Positions 25,490 through 33,797 of a stretch of 64,000 bases of DNA are shown piece after piece (the first letter of the stretch is position 1; every line of letters begins with the position of its first letter). Under the pieces are notes generated by a model. The model was not told the origin of the DNA. It saw only the letters and a program-made list of their open reading frames with translations, and ran no database searches. The stretch lies in assembly GCF_012933385.1 (NCBI RefSeq), contig NZ_JABBPN010000020.1, forward strand, positions 1 through 64,000. The letters are read 5' to 3'. The translations under genes were made by a program, and so were the position numbers. The stretch is from Paenibacillus lemnae (GTDB taxonomy: Bacteria; Bacillota; Bacilli; Paenibacillales; Paenibacillaceae).

Positions 25490-27022
25490 TCATGTCTTCC
25501 ATGTGAAGGTAACTGCCGAACGTGAAGGCAGCTGGTAAGTGAACTGCCCATCAGGGCTCTCTACCTTAAAATGTGTATCCTCCGAACCAGTATTGGCTGC
25601 AATCAGCACAAAAGAACCATCTTTGTTGCGGAAAGCGACCGACTCGATCCTGCCTTCCTGCTGGGTGGATAGTACTCTTACAGCCCCCGGGCGAACGAAC
25701 CGGCTGTAATGGCCAAGTACGTAATATTCCACATTCCGTGTGACTTCCCCGCTCTGCGGATCAATGGTGACCACCCCCCTGCAGTCGGAGCATCCTCCGC
25801 TGGATGGTCCTCCCTGCGGATTCAGTGCCATATTCCACATCAAGACATTTTTGGCCCAGTTCCGCGGAGCTCCGATAATCAGATTGGACATCTGCCAGCT
25901 TAAATTGTCGCCAAAACCTTCACTCCATTCGCCCCCGCTGCATTCGGTAAAATAAACCGACTTATCCGGGAAAGCCTCATGCACCTCGGACATCGCGGAG
26001 GGATCACCTTCATAACAGTGAAAAGCCGTTCCATCCACATAGGGATTTGCCCCCTCATCGTCAAGCACTTTCTCGGCATACTCTAAGCCCTGCTCCCAAT
26101 TATGGTCATAAGCAATGATTTTTGCAGAAAGACCGGCCTTATGAAACATCGGGCCTACATAATCGGAAATGAACAGTGCCTGCTCCTCCGCCCCCATGCT
26201 CATGCTGGGATAATCGGGCGTTGTGAACAAAGGCTCGTTTTGAAGGGTGATGCCGTAGATCGGAATCCCCTTTGCTGCATAAGCTTCAATATATTTTACA
26301 AAATAGCGCGCATAAGCCTCATAGTTCTTCCTGTCTGTATAATCCAGATACCAGCCGGTTAATGTGTCCTCTCCAAACTTCATCCAACCCGGCGCCGTCC
26401 AAGGTGTTCCAAGCACTTTGATATCTTTCTTTTTAGACACAATATCCTGAAGCACCTGAATGACAGCGGCGTCCTGACGTATCGAAAATTGTTCCATATG
26501 ATCATCCCGCACCCCGTTATTATCGTTATACGTGTAGCGGGCAGGCCGGCCAGACTCATCAACAGAGAAGTCCGATGCTCCAATCGTATGGCGAATAAAA
26601 TCCAGGTTGATTCCTTCCGCAGTAAACAGGTCGTTCAGCAGTGCTTCCCGGCGCTCGGGAGACAGCTGGTTCATCAGATATGCGGATGAACCGGTAATCG
26701 CTGCTCCGACTCCGTCCATCGTCTGATATGAGGTATCCGGATCCACCTTCACGGTGACAGGTTCTTGATCTCGATCTTGCTGTGTGCTTCCAGCATTTGC
26801 TGGCGCCCCATCGGTGAACATAACCGGCTGCTGCTCTGTCAGCAGCTGGGTCTGGTCAGCGGTAGTCAGCCAAACCTGCGCCTCCAGGGGCTTTACAGAT
26901 TTTACCGCTGACGGTGACGGCACATCCTCTGAAGGTGACTGCGGCTTCATAATCACCGTAAGCACCAGGGCTGTCAAACTCAGAATCGTCCCGATCCCTA
27001 ATCCCTTTCCCCATCTTCTCAT
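25490..27022 (-). CDS. GH30 glycosidase, membrane-anchored or secreted
   Basis: A 510-residue GH30-family retaining hydrolase, of the group that includes glucosylceramidases and beta-1,6-glucanases. An N-terminal hydrophobic segment (about residues 8-25) serves as signal peptide or membrane anchor, followed by a Pro/Ser-rich linker. The (beta/alpha)8 barrel carries TLQNEP, with acid/base E263, and YFTECSGG, with nucleophile E360. A small C-terminal beta domain ends the protein. It lies 50 bases after the terminator of a secreted GH3 gene, so the two may be partly co-expressed to degrade a beta-glucan. The exact substrate is not determinable. Confidence 0.9.
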   Translation of the reverse strand: MRRWGKGLGIGTILSLTALVLTVIMKPQSPSEDVPSPSAVKSVKPLEAQVWLTTADQTQLLTEQQPVMFTDGAPANAGSTQQDRDQEPVTVKVDPDTSYQTMDGVGAAITGSSAYLMNQLSPERREALLNDLFTAEGINLDFIRHTIGASDFSVDESGRPARYTYNDNNGVRDDHMEQFSIRQDAAVIQVLQDIVSKKKDIKVLGTPWTAPGWMKFGEDTLTGWYLDYTDRKNYEAYARYFVKYIEAYAAKGIPIYGITLQNEPLFTTPDYPSMSMGAEEQALFISDYVGPMFHKAGLSAKIIAYDHNWEQGLEYAEKVLDDEGANPYVDGTAFHCYEGDPSAMSEVHEAFPDKSVYFTECSGGEWSEGFGDNLSWQMSNLIIGAPRNWAKNVLMWNMALNPQGGPSSGGCSDCRGVVTIDPQSGEVTRNVEYYVLGHYSRFVRPGAVRVLSTQQEGRIESVAFRNKDGSFVLIAANTGSEDTHFKVESPDGQFTYQLPSRSAVTFTWKT

Positions 27023-27074
27023 CTGGTATTCCTCCTTCTCGCCGTGACACCCAGCATCTACGGCACCTTGATTT

Positions 27075-27107
27075 AAAAAAGAGCCGCAGCACGGGGCTGC
27101 GGCTCTT
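27075..27107 (-). terminator. Terminator after the secreted GH3 gene
   Basis: AAGAGCCGCAG and CTGCGGCTCTT form a GC-rich stem, followed on the minus strand by TTTTTT. It lies only about 50 bases before the GH30 start. Confidence 0.88.
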
Positions 27108-27133
27108 CACCTCACTTTAATAGATCAAAACTT

Positions 27134-29824
27134 TTATTTGCCGGATGGGCTTCCGACTTTCACGCTGCCGCTCAGACGGATATCATCAGATGCGCTGCCC
27201 ACATAGATAGGCACATCACCTTTTGGCATTACCCACTCATTGTCCTGCTCATCCCAGTAGGACAAGGCTTTGCGGTCAAGTTCGATGTTGACACGCTGCT
27301 GCTTGCCAGCTTTCAGATCAATCTTGGCCCAGCCAGCGAGCTGCTTCTCTGGCGTTTCTACCGCAGTTGGCAGACTACCTACATATACCTGCACGACTTC
27401 GGATCCAGCTACTTTACCGGTATTCCGGACGTTCAGTGAAACCTCAATCGTGGCCTTCTTGTTCTTCCCTTTACCGCCCTTGGTCTTCACTTTAAGGTTG
27501 CGATAGCTAAAGTCTGTGTAAGACAAACCATGACCAAATGCAAAGGCCGGTTTCAGGTTCAGCTTGTCGTAACCTTTGTAACCTACAAAGATACCGTCGG
27601 AATAATCACCGATTCCGTTTACACCAGGGAATTGAGCTTCCTTGGATACCGGCGTTTGCGTTTCATCCACAGGGAATGTTACAGGAAGCTTACCGGATGG
27701 GTTCACTTCCCCAAACAGAATACGCGCTACGGCATTACCCTGTTCTTGTCCGCCGTACCATGCCTGAACAATACCCTCTACATCATCTTTCCAGGAATCC
27801 ATTTCGACCGCACGTCCACTCATTTGAACAACGATCGTTTTAGGATTTACCTTCGCTACCTCGCGGATCAGCTGCTCCTGATTGTTTGGCAGCTCCAGAT
27901 CGGAACGATCCACATATCCTTCACTGTCATAGGTGCGGGTTACGACCACTGCCACGTCGGACTTCTTGGCCAGCTCGATGGCTTTTTTCATTTTTGCGTC
28001 TACGGCTTCTTCCGGTGCTTCCCATCCGAAACGAATCTGAGGACCCATGTCGCGTCCTTTGAACGGAGGGTTGTCCGAACGGTATTCAATACGCACATTG
28101 TGAGCTTCGCCTTCGGTCAGCTCGATTTCTTTCTTCGTTGTTGACAGTGTTGTCCCTTTGTTCTCAAACAGCAGCTCATCATCCAGATACAGCTGGCTTG
28201 AACCCAGGCTGGTCAGGGACAATGTGTACTTGCCTGTAGCCGGTGCTTTGATCGAACCGGTCCAGCGTGCCGACATTTTCTTGTTGAATGAAAGCGGCGT
28301 AAGTGGAAGCTTCGGTGACTGGGCATTAAAGCCTTCATAGTTATAGAAACCGAAGTTTACATTAACCTGTCCATCTGTGCGTTCCAGAGACGGGTCGCCT
28401 TCCATATCAATGTTCGTCCAGTATTGAGCTTTCAAACCTGTTTTATTCTCTCCATAGCTGTTTTCCGCAGGTGACGGAGTCAGAATGGCAGAAGGTACAG
28501 CAGAAGGACCATTAAAGGCATCTCCGCCGGAAATAGGATCGGTACCCGGTTCGTATTGAACCTTCACCTTTTTACCTGCGATCTTCTGAATGCCTTCCAG
28601 CGGGCTTACTGTGTAAGTCGGGTTAACGAGACTGCTGCCGCCGCCGGCTGCTGAAGCGTTATCTGCATCCGGACCAATCACAGCAATTGACTTCATATTT
28701 TTCTTGGACAATGGCAGCACATTGTCATTGTTTTGCAGCAGCACCATGCTTTGTTCTGCAAATTCACGGGCTTTTTTGCCATTGGCTTTCGCGTTGATCT
28801 TCACATTTTGAACCGGATTGTCAAACAATCCTTTCTCAAACATCTGCAGCAGAATTCGGCTGACCATATCGTCCAGCTTCTCCTGACTGACTTCGCCATT
28901 CTTCACAGCGGTCAGCAGCTGATCTCCCCATTTGCCAAAAGGCTCGCCTGGCGTCTCAAGATCAAGACCCGCATTGGCCGATTTGGCGGTGCTGAGGTTC
29001 GCACCATAGTCACTCATAATAAAGCCTTTAAAGCCAAATTGTTTTTTCAGTATATCGGTCATCATCTCTTGATTTTCACAAGCGTATGTACCGTTCACCT
29101 GGTTAAATGAGCACATGGCCGAAGCCAGTCCAGCTTTTTCTACCACTTCTGCAAATGGCCGTGCATATACTTCCTGAATCGTACGCTCACTCGCTACAGC
29201 ATTCGTAGAGAAGCGCTCTGTCTCCTGATTGTTCAGAATATAATGCTTCGCTGTAGCCAGGACCGGATTACTCTGGATCCCGTTCACATAAGCTGTTCCC
29301 ATGGAAGATGTCAACAGCGGATCTTCCCCGAACGATTCAAAGTTCCGTGAGCCCCAGGGGGTACGGGCGATATCGAGCCCGGGTCCGAGCAGCACATTAT
29401 GTGTTGTATTGTAAGCTTCCTTACCGATCAGATCGCCGTACTTCTTGGCAAGATCAAGATCCCAGGAAGCCGCAAGCGCAATCGGAGCCGGAAGCGCCGT
29501 GGATTTCTTATCCTGTACATCCGGGTTGGCGATCCGCACACCTGCCGGCCCGTCCGCCATCTGCAGCGCCGGAATGCCGAGACGCTCCAAGCCATCGTTA
29601 TAAAATCCGTAATAATTGTTCACCTTGCCTGTTACAAATCCGACCTTTTCCTCCAGTGTCATCGCCTGAAGCAGCAATTCCGTCCGCTCTTCAGCTGACA
29701 GGGAAGTGTTCATCCAAGGCCGGTCATTGTCTGCTGCAGCATACGCCTGAAGCGGCGAAACTGCTACTGTTGCGATTAAGAGCAGCATGAACCATACTCG
29801 GATTGAAAATCTCTTAGAAGTCAT
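27134..29824 (-). CDS. Secreted GH3 beta-glucosidase with PA14 insertion
   Basis: An 896-residue exported exo-glycosidase. The signal peptide is followed by LQAYAAA (about residues 25-31). The GH3 barrel contains GFIMSDYGA with candidate nucleophile D272. The alpha/beta sandwich is split by a PA14 domain (about residues 440-590) that shapes the sugar site, as in K. marxianus-type beta-glucosidases. An Fn3-like domain ends the protein. The start at 29824 is chosen because AAGGAG sits eight bases before it; two earlier in-frame ATGs are either too close to that site or lack one. A palindromic operator lies 25 bases upstream. Confidence 0.93.
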   Translation of the reverse strand: MTSKRFSIRVWFMLLLIATVAVSPLQAYAAADNDRPWMNTSLSAEERTELLLQAMTLEEKVGFVTGKVNNYYGFYNDGLERLGIPALQMADGPAGVRIANPDVQDKKSTALPAPIALAASWDLDLAKKYGDLIGKEAYNTTHNVLLGPGLDIARTPWGSRNFESFGEDPLLTSSMGTAYVNGIQSNPVLATAKHYILNNQETERFSTNAVASERTIQEVYARPFAEVVEKAGLASAMCSFNQVNGTYACENQEMMTDILKKQFGFKGFIMSDYGANLSTAKSANAGLDLETPGEPFGKWGDQLLTAVKNGEVSQEKLDDMVSRILLQMFEKGLFDNPVQNVKINAKANGKKAREFAEQSMVLLQNNDNVLPLSKKNMKSIAVIGPDADNASAAGGGSSLVNPTYTVSPLEGIQKIAGKKVKVQYEPGTDPISGGDAFNGPSAVPSAILTPSPAENSYGENKTGLKAQYWTNIDMEGDPSLERTDGQVNVNFGFYNYEGFNAQSPKLPLTPLSFNKKMSARWTGSIKAPATGKYTLSLTSLGSSQLYLDDELLFENKGTTLSTTKKEIELTEGEAHNVRIEYRSDNPPFKGRDMGPQIRFGWEAPEEAVDAKMKKAIELAKKSDVAVVVTRTYDSEGYVDRSDLELPNNQEQLIREVAKVNPKTIVVQMSGRAVEMDSWKDDVEGIVQAWYGGQEQGNAVARILFGEVNPSGKLPVTFPVDETQTPVSKEAQFPGVNGIGDYSDGIFVGYKGYDKLNLKPAFAFGHGLSYTDFSYRNLKVKTKGGKGKNKKATIEVSLNVRNTGKVAGSEVVQVYVGSLPTAVETPEKQLAGWAKIDLKAGKQQRVNIELDRKALSYWDEQDNEWVMPKGDVPIYVGSASDDIRLSGSVKVGSPSGK

Positions 29825-29848
29825 GTTCATTTCTCCTTCTCGTTGTTT

Positions 29849-29868
29849 CTTGTATACGTGTATACAAG
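29849..29868. promoter_or_regulatory. GntR-type palindromic operator before the secreted GH3 gene
   Basis: CTTGTATAC-GT-GTATACAAG has perfect 9-bp arms around a 2-base centre. The half-sites resemble B. subtilis GntR/TreR-type operators. Its position, 25 bases before the start codon, fits a repressor that blocks initiation or elongation. Confidence 0.65.
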
Positions 29869-30204
29869 GATTCAAATGCATCATCCAGCTGCCTGACCTC
29901 ATGATGCCAGGAAACATGGGATGATTCATTTCGCTTACAACGATAAAGGAGTGTCTCCCTGATTACATCCCCTTAAATATGGAAAACAGGATGTGCTTCA
30001 TGCCACTAGTTCTTAAGTATCAGTTCGATCTCACAGCACATAACAGGTTAAGTAAGCGAATCAATGACAGATTTGTCATCATATTTGGAAGGTTTCAAAA
30101 ACCTTAAAATTCGCTTAAAAACAGTCATTCCTACCTAGGCGTATCTTTTCAACAAATATCCTAAATGATCCTCTGATGTTAAAGTAAGCATTTTATTTTT
30201 ATCT
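29869..30204. other. Intergenic region with cre-like site and three-way-junction fold
   Basis: No gene is visible. TGTAAGCGAAATGA (minus strand, 29926-29939) is a 12-of-14 cre-like site. At 30053-30117 a 9-bp stem (TAAGCGAAT / ATTCGCTTA) encloses two perfect hairpins, ATGACA-GATT-TGTCAT (30064-30079) and AAGGTTT-CAA-AAACCTT (30089-30105). No T run follows, so it is not an ordinary terminator. Confidence 0.55.
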
Positions 30205-30861
30205 TTATCTGATAGCCAGCCTGCTGTTCTGAACGACTGCAAGCCACTGATCCGCAAGAATCTGATGGCCTGCCGTGGTCGGATGGATACCATCCCAAAC
30301 CCAATAAGACGCTTCCGCCACCTGACAGGCTTCATCCAGTGCTGCCTGCAGCGGTACCCATACGGCGTCAAATTCATGGGCCAGCTGTTTGACGATGTGC
30401 TGATACTCTGTCACTTTGGCTATTAAGCCTTCCCAGTTTCTATCCTGAGCTCCTGCTTGTACTACAAACGGTTCACATAAAATCAAGCCCGTCCCCGGCA
30501 GCACCTCTCGCGTTTCCTCCAGCAGATGGCGGTAAACCCGCTCGAACCGGTCTGTAGCCCCTGCGGGCAGGCCTTCCGCAATTTTAGCTGCATCATTTAC
30601 ACCCGCCAGTATACTAAGTACATCCGGCTGCAGGGAGATGGCGTCTTCATTCCACCTTGCGTAAAGATCGGAGACCCGGTTGCCGCTGATTCCCCGGTTT
30701 ATAAATTCCGGCGTAGTGGCAGCCAGGTCACGGCCCAGCCGTGCAGCGATGATATACGGATATCCATGCCCCAGGATATGGTTCGGATCATCATTTCTTC
30801 CCCGGCTCCCGTCGGTTATGGAGTCCCCTTGAAACAAAATTTTTAAAGACTGGCTTCTCAT
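30205..30861 (-). CDS. SGNH/GDSL-family hydrolase
   Basis: A 218-residue esterase-type hydrolase of the SGNH fold. All four sequence blocks are visible: FQGDSITDG with catalytic Ser14, the Gly of NRGISGNRV, GVNDA with the oxyanion Asn, and WDGIHPTTAGH with the catalytic Asp and His. There is no signal peptide, so it is cytoplasmic. Related proteins deacetylate sugars or act on rhamnogalacturonan, which fits the neighbouring glycosidases, but the substrate is unknown. The chosen ATG has AAGGGGTG upstream; the frame stays open 77 codons further but would overrun the DUF1540 terminator. Confidence 0.85.
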   Translation of the reverse strand: MRSQSLKILFQGDSITDGSRGRNDDPNHILGHGYPYIIAARLGRDLAATTPEFINRGISGNRVSDLYARWNEDAISLQPDVLSILAGVNDAAKIAEGLPAGATDRFERVYRHLLEETREVLPGTGLILCEPFVVQAGAQDRNWEGLIAKVTEYQHIVKQLAHEFDAVWVPLQAALDEACQVAEASYWVWDGIHPTTAGHQILADQWLAVVQNSRLAIR

Positions 30862-30960
30862 ATTAAACACCCCTTCATGATGCACCTGTTCCAGTGCTCG
30901 CTTATTACGGTTTCGATAACCTGATGACCAGCACCTGCTGTAATCTCTCATTTCACACAA

Positions 30961-30987
30961 AAAAAAAGGAACCCGTAAGGCTCCTTT
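30961..30987 (-). terminator. Terminator of the DUF1540 gene
   Basis: On the minus strand AAAGGAGCC pairs with GGTTCCTTT (one mismatch), followed by seven T. It lies 17 bases past the DUF1540 stop. Confidence 0.8.
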
Positions 30988-31003
30988 CCTTTTGTACAAA
31001 CGT

Positions 31004-31156
31004 CTATTTCGCTTCAAAAGTTCGGCAATCGGTTTCGGCAGGTTTTCTGGCTTCTCTCGGATTGTGACTCGCAACAAAAATGGAAGAAGCACTGCATTTG
31101 TTATCTTGGGCCCAATAACGACAAGAATTCACTTCACACATTACATCTTTAGCCAT
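31004..31156 (-). CDS. Small DUF1540 cysteine-motif protein
   Basis: A 50-residue protein beginning MAKDVMCEVNSCRYW. It has four cysteines in a C-x4-C-x8-C and C-near-the-end arrangement, finishing DCRTFEAK, which is the DUF1540 signature. The cysteines probably bind a metal such as zinc. Members are widespread in spore formers and their role is unknown. GGAGGTGAG lies a few bases before the ATG and a strong terminator follows the stop, so the small frame is genuine. It is monocistronic, between the CotH operon and the SGNH hydrolase. Confidence 0.9.
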   Translation of the reverse strand: MAKDVMCEVNSCRYWAQDNKCSASSIFVASHNPREARKPAETDCRTFEAK

Positions 31157-31226
31157 GGTTGCTCACCTCCTCAGAAGATTCATCATTCCTAACATTTGCT
31201 TATCCTTTATTAACCACGATCTCAGC

Positions 31227-31248
31227 TTTTGAGACGCCAATCTCAAAA
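31227..31248. other. Perfect 8-bp hairpin after the CotH gene
   Basis: TTTTGAGA-CGCCAA-TCTCAAAA lies 25 bases past the CotH stop. On the minus strand the T run precedes rather than follows the stem, so termination is uncertain; on the plus strand an A run follows. Confidence 0.5.
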
Positions 31249-31272
31249 AAATCAAATCTTTTCTGCTGCCGC

Positions 31273-33060
31273 TTACAGCCGGTGTCTACGGAAGAATTTC
31301 ACGAATACACATGCCAGGATCAGAATAAGGACCGCTATTCCGGCAGTCATTGCCTCCGCAGCGCTGCCTTGGCTGCTCGGCTCACCCATGCCGCCGTTCA
31401 TGCCGGGCATACCGCCCCGCTCACCGCCCATATCCGGGCGGTTCATGCCTCCAGGCATTTGTCCATTGCCCCGGCCCGGGAATTGGCCCATTTGTCCGCC
31501 GTTTTGGACATCCTGTACACCAGTGCCATCCTGTCCGTTCTGCGTCTGACCATTCTGAGCTTCGGGCGGCATCTGTCCATTGAATGCCGCAGGAGCATCG
31601 CCGTTAGCTGCGTTGTTGCCACCTGCATCGCCGCCGGGTGCAAAACCGCCGGGTGCACCATCAGGCACACCGCCCGCTGCACCGCCGCCTGCGTTACCGC
31701 CCGCGCCTCCCCCATCTCCAGGCATGCCCATGCCTCCTCCACTGCCGGAGCCATCACCCGAGGAAGGGATCGTGCCGTCCAGCTGCTGGGATATCTGTTC
31801 TACCTGGGTGCTGTTCGTCGTTTTCAGAGCTTCCACACTCTGCTTGAACTCGTCAAATGTATAAAAAGCGTTGGGGTCCTTCTCCACATCCTCGGAGATG
31901 AGTGCATACAGCTCCTGCACACGTGCGTGGAATATATCCTCTTGCAAAAATACGTCGATCGTTTCCTGAAGAATGGCATGATACTTCTCCTTATACTCTT
32001 CCTGCTCCAGAAGTTTGGCCACAAGCGGCCGCTCAGCTAAAGCACCTTGGGTGGGCTCATCAATCAGAAGAGAAGAAGATCCCAGGCCTCCAAATGCCAT
32101 GTTGTAATCCCATGGCAGTACGGAGAACACCCCTTTTTGTTCATATAAATAGTAGTTTTGCTTATTTTGTCCGATATAGCTGTCTGTGTTTTGAGTGGCG
32201 ACATTGAGGGCGATATATTTCAACACTTCTTCTACATCCAGCACACTTTCGTAATCTGATCCGTTGTTGAGCTCATCGATCATATTCACCAGCGCTGTAT
32301 CGTCATTTCCCTTCGATTTCTTGGCGAGTGCGGAATAGTCGTCTGCATTATCACTGATCCACTGCAGATCTCCTCCATTCCCGGTCATCTCCGCTTTGTA
32401 CAGCGCTCCCGTGCTGTTATCAAAATATCGCTCCAGATAAGCACTGCCAATCTGCTCCACTGCCAGATACGTGCCATACCGCTCTCCGTTAATGTATATA
32501 TTGACATAAGAATGTTTAGGAACAGGCAGCCCCATCTTCTCCGCAAGCTCATACGTCAGAAATTCACGCATGGAGGATGCATCGCTGTAATTGTTGTTCA
32601 GGTTGATTTTGGAGATGCCGAACAGGTTCTGACTCGATATAAATTCGTCAAACGACAGTTTAAAGCTGTACCGGTCTGAATCCGGCATGCTCACCACGGA
32701 TCTAAGGCTCAGATTCCCTTTGGTCCGGATTCCGATGTTGTCGATTCTTACGCCATTATAATCCACAGAAGCTGTCTTCATCTCCTCATTCGATGCGTTG
32801 TCCAGCATGTCCTGGAAATCGTCCGCATCCAGTGTAATCTTCACATCGACCACCTTGTCTTCGGCAAAGATGGTGCTGTCCAGATTTTGTTCATCCTCAC
32901 TTTTGGCTGAGCTCTCCGCATCTGCATCTCCCTGTGGCTGTGCCTCCGCCTGTGGCATGATCTGGGATGCCGGATTTTCATAGCCGTTCCATATCACACC
33001 GATCAGCAGCAGGATGCCGAAAAGACAGGCCAAAAACGGTACGCCGGCTTTATTGTTCAT
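31273..33060 (-). CDS. CotH-family protein kinase, membrane-anchored, with Gly/Met/Pro-rich tail
   Basis: A 595-residue protein. An N-terminal signal/anchor helix (about residues 8-26) precedes a CotH domain (about 70-400) with RTKGN, the YSFKLSFDE lysine segment and LPWDYNMAFGG, the atypical kinase core that phosphorylates proteins outside the cytosol. A long low-complexity region rich in Gly, Met, Pro and Gln (about 430-555) and a C-terminal helix follow. It is the last gene of a VTC-DUF4956-CotH operon. An ATG two codons upstream (33066) is also possible; the ribosome site GGTGGTGAG favours 33060. It is not the classical spore-coat CotH locus, and its substrate is unknown. Confidence 0.88.
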   Translation of the reverse strand: MNNKAGVPFLACLFGILLLIGVIWNGYENPASQIMPQAEAQPQGDADAESSAKSEDEQNLDSTIFAEDKVVDVKITLDADDFQDMLDNASNEEMKTASVDYNGVRIDNIGIRTKGNLSLRSVVSMPDSDRYSFKLSFDEFISSQNLFGISKINLNNNYSDASSMREFLTYELAEKMGLPVPKHSYVNIYINGERYGTYLAVEQIGSAYLERYFDNSTGALYKAEMTGNGGDLQWISDNADDYSALAKKSKGNDDTALVNMIDELNNGSDYESVLDVEEVLKYIALNVATQNTDSYIGQNKQNYYLYEQKGVFSVLPWDYNMAFGGLGSSSLLIDEPTQGALAERPLVAKLLEQEEYKEKYHAILQETIDVFLQEDIFHARVQELYALISEDVEKDPNAFYTFDEFKQSVEALKTTNSTQVEQISQQLDGTIPSSGDGSGSGGGMGMPGDGGGAGGNAGGGAAGGVPDGAPGGFAPGGDAGGNNAANGDAPAAFNGQMPPEAQNGQTQNGQDGTGVQDVQNGGQMGQFPGRGNGQMPGGMNRPDMGGERGGMPGMNGGMGEPSSQGSAAEAMTAGIAVLILILACVFVKFFRRHRL

Positions 33061-33084
33061 TTGCATATTCTCACCACCATTATT

Positions 33085-33795
33085 TTAAGATACATAATCG
33101 CCGTTATAGCTGATCAGCACCGCATTCTTCACCCCGTTCAAAGCGGAGAGCTGGTTCACAAAAGTCCCTTCCTTATCTCTCAGACGAACTTCCAGCGTCA
33201 TTTCAATGTTATTGGCCGAAACGGTTTTTTGCTTCACATTGTAACGTTTCACGATGGAACCCAGTTTCTTGTGGATCTCCTGCTCGCTGTGCTGACTATC
33301 ACAGTTGACGACCAGAAGATACGGCGTATCCACGATCGGATTTTTGATGAAGACCAGCATGATGATTCCTACAATGACAGAGCCAATCACAGCCAGCGTA
33401 TAGAATCCCGCCCCGGTTACGATCCCGGCTGCAGCAGACCAGAACAGAAAAATCAGATCTGTCGGATCCTTAATCGGCGTACGAAAACGGACAATACTGA
33501 GCGCACCAACCATACCGAGCGAGAGGATCAGGTTGGAGTTTATCGCCATAATGACCAGCGCAGTGACCATCGTCATGCCGATCAGAGACACATTGAAGCT
33601 TTTGGAATAAAGAACGCCGCTGAAAATCCGCTTGTAGAGCAAATACACGAAGAAACCGATGGCAAAAGCGATGGCAAAGGTAATGAGCATCTTGGAAATG
33701 GTAATATCTGATTCGAAATTGGTGATGAATGAACTTTTAATGATATCCGTAAACGTCGTCGTATCCTGATTTGTGGTGGTGTTTGTTGTATCCAT
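33085..33795 (-). CDS. DUF4956 membrane protein
   Basis: A 236-residue integral membrane protein with about four helices in the first 150 residues, including the conserved loop GALSIVRFRTPIKDP, and a cytoplasmic ACT-like C-terminal domain (about 155-236). The family resembles MgtC-type membrane proteins in layout, and its biochemical role is unknown. The start at 33795 has GGGAGG ten bases upstream; six further upstream codons overlap the VTC gene end without a site. It is tightly spaced with the VTC gene (two bases) and the CotH gene (24 bases), so one transcript is expected. Confidence 0.88.
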   Translation of the reverse strand: MDTTNTTTNQDTTTFTDIIKSSFITNFESDITISKMLITFAIAFAIGFFVYLLYKRIFSGVLYSKSFNVSLIGMTMVTALVIMAINSNLILSLGMVGALSIVRFRTPIKDPTDLIFLFWSAAAGIVTGAGFYTLAVIGSVIVGIIMLVFIKNPIVDTPYLLVVNCDSQHSEQEIHKKLGSIVKRYNVKQKTVSANNIEMTLEVRLRDKEGTFVNQLSALNGVKNAVLISYNGDYVS

Positions 33796-33797
33796 AC

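Noticed and set aside
25420-25505. Plus-strand ribosome site AAAGGAGG followed by ATG at about 25493
   Set aside because: The frame stops after four codons (ATG TCT TCC ATG TGA), so no gene is supported.
30862-31092. N-terminal extension of the SGNH hydrolase by 77 codons
   Set aside because: It would cross the DUF1540 terminator and overlap part of that gene; the internal ATG has a good ribosome site.
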